Assembly: GCF_029227915.1 (NCBI RefSeq)
Contig: NC_079887.1
Coordinates: forward strand, 10,664,001-10,728,000
Source of the DNA: Hydractinia symbiolongicarpus
Lineage: Eukaryota; Cnidaria; Hydrozoa; Anthoathecata; Hydractiniidae
Direction: 5' to 3'
Length of the DNA stretch: 64,000 bases
A program made the position numbers and the translations under genes. The notes beneath the pieces are model-generated. The model was given only the letters and a program-made list of their open reading frames with translations, had not been told where the DNA came from and did not search any database. Below, one piece after another: positions 21,120 to 33,700 of the stretch; position 1 is the stretch's first letter; each line of letters opens with the position of its first letter.

Positions 21120-23940
21120 ATCCTTTTACAAAGGTGTTTACCTACATATCGTTATTACATATTTTTCTATTGTAACAATTTGTTTTTTTTTAATGTTAAA
21201 TTATTAAATTCTAATAAATCCTAAATAAGTAAAAGGAAGTGTAACATCTTCGGGGAATTCACCTTAATTAACTGTCCGAGATCCATACACCCGAAACTAT
21301 CTTCTCCTCTTTGAATTTATAAAATGGATTTTGCAAACAATTAAGTTGAATTGAACTTTTTATTTTTTGGAAATTTAAAGTTGATGAAATGTGTATCTGT
21401 TTACATTGTTTATTTTAAGTTCACAAAAATTTAGATGCACGACTTTACCTTATGCAACAGACGATATCGAAAAAGATGAGAATGTACAAACGTTATGAAA
21501 AAACATATTTTTATATCGTGAACACTTTTTTAAACGATCCGAACACTTATTTAATTTATATGTGTTTCGAAACAGGCATATAATAAACTTGATCTTTATT
21601 AGGAAGTTTGGGACATAGCCTGAAATTTAATTTAAGTACTTTATGCTTAATACCGATGCGTGAAATATAAACAACGAACGAAAATCTGAAAAACGACCAT
21701 CGGGCTATTAACTAGTCTTTAATAACAATGAAAAAAAGAAGAAGAAAAAGACGTTTAGTTTTAAGAAGGTGTAAAAACAAAATCTGAAAGATGGTTGACA
21801 CGATCAATCTTTTTAAACATCAAATTAAATTGATATGTTAATTGATCGTTTGTATGGGGTATTTTTTTAAATTTGCCTACACTTACACTTTTTGTTGACC
21901 TGTACAAAAATAAATTTTGTTTGATCTCTTTTGTGTACAAACAGTTTTATGATAGGATTGTGATACATGGATCCATCCAATTACGTAGGCTATTCATCAT
22001 TGAGGATCAAATTAGTTATTGTCGCCGAATAGAAACTTCTCGCATGTTGTCTCTTTGCACCGCATTGTTCTTCTTTTTGTTTCATCAAATCAAACAAAAA
22101 ACGTTATCAAAAATAACTAAAAATGTTAACGAATCCTAAATTGTTCAAGTAATTGCAAACCGGTAAAAAAAGACTTGAAAGGAAAGCTTGGAGAAGTAAA
22201 GGACAGAAAAATATGATTTTTTTGTCTAACTCAAATCTTTTAGTATTGTCATAGCATATAGGTCTCCTATATAATTTGTTAAAATGAGCTCTAAGCCCCT
22301 CAAATTATCAATGTTTGGACACTGACAGTTTTCTTATGAGTCGGATAGAGTAGCAAAATGATTGATAGATAGGCGGGTACAAGAAATATAACAGCTGGAA
22401 AGGTGAAGGGGAATGACCTAATAAGGTCAAAAATAGACTTTGAAACTGTAGTTATTGATAAAATACGCAGCGTCTAAGCTATGAGAGAAAAAAAGGACCT
22501 ATAATCATAGGCGGTCAGGTGATTGCTCCTTCTGTTTTTGCAATTTTAAGAATAGTGTATCCGTGTTTTTAAATGCAATTGTAATAAAAAGATGGTTGAA
22601 GTTCTTGACATAAAGATCTATTGCCATGAGAAAATAAATTGTTTTTTTTTCAAGTTCTTAATCAGTTAACAAAACATACAATTACAAACACCACTACGGT
22701 GCATTGTTTAATTGTCATGACCAGACACATACGCCTGCGTTAGCAAAATAATTTCAATAAGCGACAATTACACTACTTTTGTTATCTCCCTCATCTTAAT
22801 AACATCAATACACAGATAATACTTTCACGAGACGGGTAATAGCAATATATAGCGATATATATTTGTGATTAAAAGTAAGAAAAACATTGAAATGCTTTTT
22901 TTAAAATTTCGCTATTTCACTATTGTAAACGTAAAATTGATGACCCGTTGACGTCTTTTATGCCCTTGTTATGTTTACAAATGGATTTTTTCTGGAACTT
23001 AGAATACAAGATTCATGATGCATTGTTTGTTGTCTCGTCACCACACAGAATTCAAACTTATGAATTTTGGTGTCACTTCGTGCCCGTTGCTTGCAAATTT
23101 TACGTAAATTTAGAACACCGCGAAATTGCATACTAAGCAAAATTAATTAAATTTAAATTACTCTCGCAAGCAAAAAAAGTGTCTTTCTTTTTGTTGGGCG
23201 AATGTTTGAGGTACCCATCTAGGAACGAGCTGCTCAAGTAGGAACGTCTATATTTGTCTATTACCGAACTGCAATGAAATGGTGTGTCTCTTTTTTTCGC
23301 CTGCTATTTAATGTCTCTTTTATTTCGGCTGCCAAGTGAATTCGATGAATTATTTTCTTTTACTATTTAATCCTTACAGTTGGCATAAAGTTTCTTCAAT
23401 CACTTGTAATCAGAAAGGCCTCTAAAGGAATCATATAATTTATATGCCATGCAAACTTCATGTCCTGGCTGACGAAGATTGACAAAAGCGATTTTTCTGA
23501 ACATGGAGAAATAGTAACTTTTCCTGCGAAAAGTTTGAAGAAGTAACAAAAAGCAAACAAATTCTTATGAAAACTTAAACAATCTAGAAATCCGAACCCG
23601 GACATGTAACATTACATACATCTTTAGCATTGTTGCTGGGATAGATGTTTCAACTTGAAATACCTAAAACACTGAATACTTTCTGGTAAACTATTGCAAG
23701 TTATGTTCTCAGAAAAATTGATTTTTTATGCCATTTTCTTTAATGACGCAAAACAAATCGAAAAAAACCCATACCAAACCGAAAATGCTAAATTAAGACA
23801 ACTGCTTTACGCGTTGGTAACTATAGCAACAATTGGAGGGAATTTCATCGCAAAACTACCCGTTCATAGCCGGATGATTTAATAAACCACAATTTAAATT
23901 CTTTTATGATTATTGTTCCTATCCTCACTTACACTTCCTT
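21120..23940. other. Intergenic upstream of the large gene
   Basis: AT-rich with only short, low-complexity open frames. No gene, RNA or clear mobile-element end was recognised. Confidence 0.4.
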
Positions 23941-23949
23941 AATGTGAAA

Positions 23950-23957
23950 TATAAAAG
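23950..23957 (+). promoter_or_regulatory. TATA box of the large lectin gene
   Basis: TATAAAAG, a strong core-promoter match, 64 bases before the ATG at 24021. A start site near 23980 would give a leader of about 40 bases. Confidence 0.55.
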
Positions 23958-24020
23958 CGAGTGTGCAAACTCCTAACATCATAACTAAGAAGGATCACAA
24001 GTAAGAAGAACATATTTAAA

Positions 24021-27000
24021 ATGAAAACCAAAAAATTGAATGCACTGCTGCTGTTAGCCTTCAGTTTTGAACTGTACCATGCGTCTTTTCTGGACTATGG
24101 GACGGCGGTTGGTGATCGAAGACTAGGACAAGACGATGATAACAACTATCTCGTTACGACGCCAAATCCAATTAGATTTTGGACTACAGATCGAACAAGT
24201 TTTTATGTAAGTTTTTGTTGTGATGCCTTCTTTATTGGAACAGTTTTATAAGAACAAGAGTATAAGAATAAGAGAATAAATTTGATGTCGAGAACAATTT
24301 TGATTGAATCATGAAACCCAAGAACAATATTTTTATTTTTATTTTACGTAAGGAATAGTTTTATAAGAATAATTAAACTAGGAAAGACTGAAAAATAAGA
24401 AGAAAATAAGAACGATGATAAGGCTGATTTTCACTCTTTTCTCTAAAATACAAGTTATTTAAAGCGCGCAGTTTTAATAGATCAAAAAAGAATGTAGCAC
24501 GCCCAAGATCGTCACAAATGTTGCCAGAAACGGATTGAAAACAAATGAGTTTCTCTAGCTAGGTCAAAAAATTAGAACACTCAAGCTCCTTTTTTGCATT
24601 ATTTACCAACACCTCTTAAAACTCTACGCGTTGCTAGATAGTAATATTTACCAGCTTTAATTTTAAAATTATATTTAATACGACTGTTGTGTTTAAATTT
24701 GTTGCCGTGTTCCAGACATTCGACTTGACAATGTCGACGATTTTTTAAAACAAGGTCGATTAAGGTGAAATTAAATGAAATTGTCCAACTGCTACAAATT
24801 TTCCTCGCTTATTAAAATTTGAAGACTTGTGTTTTCCTTAATACTAACACTGCGCATAGACTTCCAAAGTGTTTCAAAGGTAATGGATCGAGTGGAAATT
24901 ATAACCAAGAACGTTCGTCAACGATCTGATGCTATCTTCCTAGCCTATGCAACAGACGAGGCGAGGATACTACCTCCTTGCGACATACCCAGGGGGCGAG
25001 CTGTACGTCCTCCTCGCGGCGTACTTTTCTAATAGCATGCACCAATAAGAAGTTACTGAAAATTACCTGTTTAACCTGTTCTTCATAATTGCAGTATGCA
25101 TTAAATTTCAAAGGTTGTGTTTAATTTTGGTAAAATTATTCTATTTCTGCAATGCAAAAAAAATAAATAAATAAATAAATGATAATAATAATAACAATAG
25201 TAAAAATAAAAAACAATATGATAGACACGAGGTGAGTTCAATTCCTCCAAGGTTCAAATCATGTAAACAACAAATAGTCACTTTGAGCTTGCAAAAAATT
25301 CCTGACAACAGCATAATATTTTATTTGTTAAGAAGACAAGTTAATGATAATATTAGAAAGGTCAAATGGTATCAAAATAGTGGCTACGGTTACTTGAAAG
25401 AGTATTCTATGATTTTTTCTTTAAAGAAACAACAAACTAATAAGCTTCGAAAGAAACTCTCTTTTCTATTATAAATAATCATTTTAGATGCATAAAAAAT
25501 ACTTTCATTGATCGCCATTTGCTATTAATACTAATAAAACTTTTTGTGGGACATTTATGCAGAACTGTTATAGTAATGAAGGCACAGGCCAATCGACAAG
25601 AAACATCAATTAAAAATAATATTCTTTGTCTACCAAGTTTTTGAAGTTAAAAAATATTGTAAGTTAATCTCCTTTTGCAGGCTTAACCTTCTTTATACCT
25701 TCTTCTCACTCCCTTTCTTGACATCTAAACGAGCAAGGACACCTTACACACAACAAGTAGTAGTAAAATAAAAGAAATAGGAGCCAACTATTTGAACACA
25801 AAATCTTTTTTACTTCCTACTACCATTTTTTACTTCCTACCATTTTTGTCACAGCCATGGTCAATTAAATTTAATTATTCATATTATATTAGGGTAAGTA
25901 CCTGGGTAGTAACTTCAGAGCCACACTCGTCTTGTACCGAAGTTGTATTAAACAAGGAGCTCTCCCTTCTCCACTGTTTTTGGCTGGAGTGGAACTTTAA
26001 AATTCGGAACTTACCTGAAACAGCAACAAGGAGGCTGGGAAAGTCATTTTCGGCAATCTGGAGAATTTAATACACAAAGCCCTCCTAGGCAACAAATATG
26101 GTTTACATTTACATTCCTATTAAAACTTTTTTTGGAAACAAATGGTTGTACAGGTATTCAATCACAAGCTGAATTTTTAATCTAAATCTGTATAACACAC
26201 ATGTTGCACATATTTGTCATTTTATGAATACTTGATGACATTCTGTCAATTATTTAGTTTCGAAACTTTTGATGACATTACATAAAAAGTGCTTCTGTTA
26301 GCAAAACAGTTAATTGCTTTAAGTGTTAATTGTATTTCTCCAAACCGATTGTTAATTTTTTTCATTCACAATAAATCGTTTACAATTTCCCGGCGCTACT
26401 AATGGAAAAATTCTTTGACCGCAAAACAAATATACAGTGAAACTTCTTTAAAAGCGGCACTTACATGACCAAATATTTTGTCCGCCTTTGGAAGGATTTA
26501 TTATAAGAGTTTATTAAGACATCGTTGTTTGCCCGTCTTAAGGAGGTGTCCGCTTTAGGGAAGTTAAACTGTATATCTTCTTACATTAGCGCCTTCTTAA
26601 TTATGACAGCATGTCTCTTCAAGTTTTAAAGTTCAAGTTAGACATCTGAAACGTTTTTCAATCCACCGTCATAATGAACAACCCGTCTGGAGTCCACCTA
26701 CTGTGTCTCTGAGGTCTTACGTGTTTCACATTATTGTTATAAATAAGCGCACAGCTCTCATCTGGGTAGATGTTGCAAAAACATGAAGTAAAACGTATAC
26801 AAATACCGAATTTTATATCAAGACTCATGTTGAGATTTTCATTTCGTTTTTTAGATTAGCAGTAATGGTGTAATTTTCTCGCAAAATTACGGCCAGGTTA
26901 ATCCGTCTCATCCATGGCAACTGTTACCTGGCAACTCGTTATACGTGTATTATGCCGATGCAAAAATGAATTCGGCATGTGGTGATTGCAATGTCTACCA

Positions 27001-27735
27001 TCGTACGAACATTTCTTCGGCTGATGTGAATAAAATAAATGATTTAATACAACAGAAAGACTCGGATTTCATAGCCTTGAGTGATAGGACGATGGTAACT
27101 ACATGGCACGAAGCGCCAGCATATTATAACAATATCAAGGTAAGAGGTTTTTATGTGTATCTATATTTATGTGTTTTTATTATCAATTTGGTTTTTATTG
27201 TTTTTAATAAATGATGGCTTCATTCATTCAATCATTTATTCATTTATTCATTCATTATTATTTATTATTTTTAATCAATTTTCAAATTCTTTCTTACTTT
27301 TTTCATTTTTTATTATAATAGAAAAATACATTTCAAGCAATAATCGCTTCAAACGGAACCACATCTTACGCTGTGATAACCTACGACAATCTTGAATATT
27401 ACACCGCCCCAAGAGGGCGTATTGCAAAAGTAAGTACATTCCATAAGATATAAAATAATAAAAAAGAATCCATTTTTATTTCTATGTACAGCGTTCTTCT
27501 ATGATTAGTTTTTAAATAGGTATTGATATGAAGAAGAATGATGTGGTAGAACTTTTCAAAGTATGATGTTAAATAACTTATATTTAGGTTGGTTTTAAAG
27601 GATCAAATAGGCATCATTGTGACTTTCCTGGAAGCAACACAGAGACTATTAAGCTAAAATGTCGTTCTAACGTATTTGTGCCTGGACTATTTGTTGTTGG
27701 TTTAACTCCAAATGCGAAGTACGAATGCAATGCTG
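24021..27735 (+). CDS. Exons 1-4: signal peptide and first NIDO domain
   Basis: Residues 1-21 form a hydrophobic leader (LNALLLLAFSFELYHAS), then FLDYGTAVGDRRLGQDDDNN. Exon 2 starts ISSNGVIFSQNYG and exon 3 starts KNTFQAIIASNGTTSYAVITY, the usual NIDO core. The same two cores recur in exons 17-18, so the gene holds two NIDO copies. Exon 4 (VGFKGSNRHHC) adds cysteines. Phases run 0,0,0 then 1. Confidence 0.75.
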
Positions 27736-30700
27736 GTATGTAAACTGGTTTCAGATGTATGTTTGTTTGCTTTGTTTTGTTTTGTTTTGTTTTGTTTTAT
27801 TTTGTTTTGTTGGTTTTGTTTTATTAGTTTGTTTTGTTAGTTTGTTTTTTGTTTTTTGTTTTTTGTTTTGTTTTGTTTTGTTTGTTCTCTTTGTTTGTTT
27901 TGTTTTGTTTTGTTTTTTGGTTTTGTTTTGTTAGCGTGTTTTGTTTTTTTGGTTTTGTTTTGTTAGCTTGTTTTGTTTTTTGTTAGCTTGTTTTGTTTTG
28001 TTTTCTTTGTTTTGTTTGTTCTCTTTGTTTGTTTTGTTTCTTTGTTTGTTAACTTATTTCATTATTTATAGGTGGAAGTCTAGACTTTTCCTGTTCTCAT
28101 TGTACTGGAGAGGAAACATGGAATCATAAGGTTTGCACAGATGCCAACTCCACCGTATGTGGTAGTAATGGGCTATCATATCGTAGTCAATGTGAACTGG
28201 AGAAAGAAACTTGCAGAACTGGTGGAAACACAACCATGTCAAGTTGTCAAGGTTTGACAAAATAGTGCTTTCTCCTCTTCTGAATTTTTTGACAGTCAAG
28301 GTTTGGCAGAATAGTCCTTTCTCCTTTTCTGAATTTTTTGACAGATTTTAAATTAACACATTTATCAGATAAAATCACTTTATGTATATAAAATAAAAAA
28401 TCGTATAACATGTTCGTCGTTGTGAACATAGATTTTTCTAGATATGAATGAGACATGTTTAAAATTAAAACGTATTAATTAATTTATTTATGTTTCTGGG
28501 AAATAGAATATGTTATCGAATACCGTATTTACTAGAATTAAGGCCCTGATTGGTAGAGCGCCTTTTTTGAAAGAAATTAGTTAATCACTGCATCATCTAT
28601 TTTGAACAAAGGCGCTCAATCTATAAGGTAGTTCTTGGAGAGGGCAATCATTTAGAAATTAGTCAATAAAGCGAAGATTATATATGAGTTAAATCAGTTG
28701 GTAGGACTATTCTCGTAGTACCAATTTTTTTAATGGCTTTTCAGTATACTCAATGGGCACCTCCTTCAAGTAAGCACCCTCCTCCAAAACTAAAAATTAA
28801 AGAGCATTCCAGTATACAGTATTATCTCCAATTAACGGTCACTCTAAAAGGGGGGCACCTCTGATTAGCGGGGACGTTGGTCATACACAGGCTGTTTTCT
28901 AGTCAAAGTCTCGTTAAAAAAACTTTCTAAAAAGCAGACACTCTATTAAGCGCATAATATTTTTTGCACCAAAGAGCAAATATGGCTTTTTTTCCTCTCC
29001 AATAAGCGGACAGTGCAAAAAAATCCAAAGCGAGCAAAGAAAAATAGACAAAAAGAAATGGTTTCTCTAATATTTATTTCAAAAATTTTACAACTTTTGC
29101 TTCCAGCTTGCTTTTAATCTTGTCAATTTTCTTTATCAACAACTTTATCAGCTTAAAGACTTTTTAAAGTAAAATCTTTAATCATTTATTCATTATTTGT
29201 CAAAACTTGTTTGACTTTAAAAATCTATAAAGATTGAAGGTTTGGTTCCTTATCAATATGTTAATATTATATTATTATGTTATTTTCTTTTTATGATACA
29301 AAAATCGGATTCATTTTCTAATTTGCGTCTTAAAATGTAAAACTTTCGAAAAGGCGGACACGTCCAATTAGCGGACACTTTGGTCATACACCGATGGTGT
29401 CCGGTAATTGGAGAGTATACTGTATCTTATCGACATTCGTCAACTACAATAGCCAGTATTAATCATTCAATTTAGTTCCAGCTACACAAGTTCCACAACC
29501 GTCAACATCACAAACTGAATCAACGCCCTACACTGAAACCACCCTTCAAACAGAACCTACCCCTGGGCCGGAAGTAACTCCTGGGCCGGAAACAACTCCT
29601 GGGCCGGAACCAATTTCTGGTCCCGAACCAACTGCTAACTCGTCCAGCAAATCAACTGCTTCACCGGAACCTGAATTGACTCCTACTTCATTGAACACAA
29701 CAAGAAGGTCATACACCACTGGAAATTTTAGTACCCGACAATACACAAGATTTACAACAGGAGCACTAAACACAAATGGTACAAGTAATACAACTAGCCT
29801 TCCATCATATAACAGTAAGTATTTAAAACCTTTTGAATATAACAAAATCAAATGCCGTTGATAATTCTTTGACTAACTTGATTTAATCATTTGTCCTGTT
29901 TTTGCAGGCACGATGCGATGTACTTTTGATGGCTTCACTTGCGGATACAATATCACAAACTGGACGTTGATAAGCAACACACAAAATCGTAAATCAAATT
30001 TTTATTTATTTTGCGTTTTCAATTTAAACAATTTTTTAATTTTTTTGATCTAGTTATATTTGAGTAAATGAACTTAACTACTCCATGAAGCGCTACTTCT
30101 ATAGGAACGAACTAGAAAAATATTCGACATAGCTTATTGAAATTGTTGCAAAATGAAATTAATATTTACAATAAAGTGTAATTTTGACTTATTTTAGGGT
30201 CAAATGGTTATCTTAGATTGACGCACCCGCGAGGGTCAATATTGCTGCCTCACTTTTCAAGTGGTTTTCGTCAATGCGTAAACCTCGAAGTTCAATTCAT
30301 GTCTAAAGCTGATTCCAATCGAAATTTTATTGCTGTCAATTATTGGTATATTGGAAGAACATTCCAAATGGCTTTGGTTAATGTCAGCTCCACAAACGCT
30401 TGGCAAAATTACAGAGTTGTCATACGACATGTAATAACAGCTCCACCACTTAGGGTGAGTAGAGAGAATTGTGTAGAGAATCCTTTGTTCTTTCTTTATT
30501 GGTTGCTTTTGATAATGACATAAATCTCTCTTATGATTGTTAGATTATCATTACTGGGGATGTTCAAAATGGAACAAGTATTGGTTTGGATAATATACAC
30601 ATTACCTGCGCACGTAAGTGCAAAGTTAACCTTATTTTGGGTCTCTCGTTCTAGGAGGAGGGAAGGTGAGGGTAATGATTTTACCATCCCTATAGAAAGG

Positions 30701-33700
30701 ATTGGAATAGATTTTATAACTGTGAAGTACGGTTACTTAATTATGAAGAAAGAGATTTGTCTTAAAAAATCAATGATGATGTTATCAAAAAAACAATTTT
30801 TTTCCCAATATTTCTCATTTTAGCTAATTAATATTTCCTATAGAAACCTTGTTAAAATGATAATAATAATAAGGAACAAATCAGTATTTTCAAACTATGA
30901 TAAAAGGTACAAAAAAAAACCATTTTTTGTTTAAGTATTGGAATGATAACTTTTTCAAATATCGTAGTAGAAAAAATATAATAAATTCCAGCCTATACCC
31001 CATCAAGAAAAAGTCTATCTACATGGGTGGTAAAATCATCCCTTTTCCTTTAAAATATGAATAAATAAGTAAATTTAGTAAATGTTTTTAAAAAGCAGGT
31101 AAATTACCATCCATTATTATCCATATCGATTCTAAGTTTCGGATCTGATTAAAAATTTCTGTTGTTTGATCTTCTTTAGATACACCTAGCACGACTCCAG
31201 GTATGTTCTTCTTTCTTACACACTACTCTTTAAACTTTTTTTCTGGATTAAGAAGCATTATAAGTGACACCATTGTTTTTAGTTGCACAAAGTAATTTCA
31301 ACAATCTTTTTTTAACTGTTCCCTTAACAACCTTTACTTTTTCAAATCAAACTCTAGAAGTAAACGGTCCACCAAAAAAGAAAAGAAAAATAGATGTTAA
31401 TTTAAAAACTATAAATTCTCAACATGCGTTCTATTTCAACATATTAATTTGCTTTAGAGAATTCCATCTTTTCCTTAGCTCTGTTTCAAAGAATATTGTC
31501 TGTGCTAATAATAGTTTCATTAATCTCTTTTTAGCTCTTCCCTTAACAACATCCACTTCTTCAAATACCACGTCAGGTAATAACTTCATTTCTAAAATCT
31601 TAAAAAAATACATTTAAATTTGAGAACTTATCGAATTTAAGTTTTTTTGTAAATAAGTGTTAAACGGTTCACTAGAGAAAATAAATATGGAAACATTAAT
31701 TTAAAAGTTTATAACTCTTTACGACATGCGTTCTGTTTCAACACTTTTTTTGTTTCGAAAAATTTAATTTTTTCCGCTTAACTATGTTTTTCCCAGTAAT
31801 GTTACAAAGTCTATTTTTGTGTTAATAATAAACTAGTTATTGCACATACCTTGTTCAATATATCAAACATTTTTTCTCGTTCTTCAACCTTCGCAGCTAT
31901 TTTACTTGCTTGAAAGCTATTAAAATAACTGTCTGCAGGATAAAAAACTCGAAAAATGTAGGGCATATTGCACAAATAAACATTGAATAATGAGAAAGTT
32001 CTCATCATTTTATTTTCCAACAAAAATATTCGATGTATTTAGTATTGGGCGCAAATTAATTGCGACCAAATAACTGATATTTTCTATTTTCATTGTTTCC
32101 AGCATGGACGACAATGTTTCCAAATATGACTGTACCAGGTTATCCATTTTTTATTTTATTTACTATTTCAAATTCTTCTAGCGAACTTAGTCAGAATAGA
32201 GGGACTGGGACGCTTCAGTAATTATTACTAACTAGTTGTCTGCCCGTCGTACATTTTTTCCGCATTTGTTGTTCGCTCATTGAAAGCAATGAAATTACTT
32301 GGACGGGAATTATTACTCTGATTATATGCGCGATTCTAATAGCATTTTCGATTACAAAATTCCTGTTTATAAATAAGAAACTTGGAATACTTTGACTCAC
32401 AGACTGAAAGACAGACAGCGAGTATGATATGAACTAGTTGGTATAAAGTTGGTATAAATATAGATATACATTGCATTCGCTATTTGTCAGTTTGTGTGAT
32501 CGTAGCACAGCTATAAAATGGCGCAGAGACAGACAACAAGCATATGTTATATGAATATGTTATATGAAAGATAATGTATATGGAACATATTTACGAAGCG
32601 CAATAAGTTTAATGAAAAGTTATATTATATGGAATATAATTGTAGTTACTTTAAGAAGTTCCATAATACCTTCTAACAAAGACGAGCTGAAACTAAGGAA
32701 CTATTGAAAAGTATTCAATATACTCACAAAGGTATTGTCAACATTTTATTATTTTAAACTAAAATTATTTTTTACTTTTCTAGGAAACCTGACTTTTTGC
32801 GACTTTGAAATCAGTAATTGCGGTTTTGTATTAAGTCCACTTTGGAGCCGACACAGTGGAAGCACAACATCTTCTGAAACTGGCCCAACTGTTGATGCAA
32901 GCGGTAGGTCGCTTACCTTGTTATAAAATCCACATCTGCATCATCTACAAGTTGTGTGTGTGAGTTCTATTATCTATTTATGCCTTTAAGACAGCAGAAA
33001 GCTGTGCTAGTTTTAAGCACGAAAGAAAATCAAAGAGAGAAAGTTAGGGAACAAGAGAGAACAAGCGACACCTAATGGTTACCTAAGACAAAAATGATCA
33101 TATGTCAATACTTAAAACATTGCGTGACTATAGAAAGGCTGCTAAATTAAAATATTGATTTTCAATTTTAGGAAGTACATTAAGATATTACATATACTAT
33201 GAAGCTACTGGCGGAATTAATAATTCAAGACATCCAGTTTCAGTTCTGAGATCCAATCCTAATTTCCACCGGACTGGTTGCTTAACATTTTCATACCACA
33301 TGTACGGTGCTGACATGGGATCGCTTGTTGTCACACTTTCAAACTCATTTTATAGTCAAAATATTTGGACCGTATCGGGAAATCAGGGTACCCAATGGAA
33401 AGTAGCTACATTATCATTGGACAAATTTTTAGGTCGTTTTTCTTCATCGATTTTAAATGTAAGTAACTTTGTGTAATATTTCATGCAAGTGTTTTATTCA
33501 GCTGCGTTTATAAAAACCGCCATTTAAGCTACCTATTACTTAGCAGTAACTTCGAGGAGGATAGATTTTTTCCTATCAGCTGAGGTAACTTGAAACTGCA
33601 TATGTATTTTTTCTTGTAATTACAGGTAACGTTTGTGGCAATTAGAGGAATTGGCTTCAGAAGTGATATTGCTCTGGATAATATTTCTCTTAATTTTGGA

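Noticed and set aside
24829..25032. GC-richer 67-codon frame in intron 1 of the large gene
   Set aside because: No acceptor/donor pair keeps phase with exons 1 and 2, and there is no recognisable motif. Possibly a repeat fragment.
27725..28129. Two Phe/Cys/Leu-rich open frames of 60-70 codons
   Set aside because: They are translations of the TTTTG microsatellite inside an intron of the large gene.
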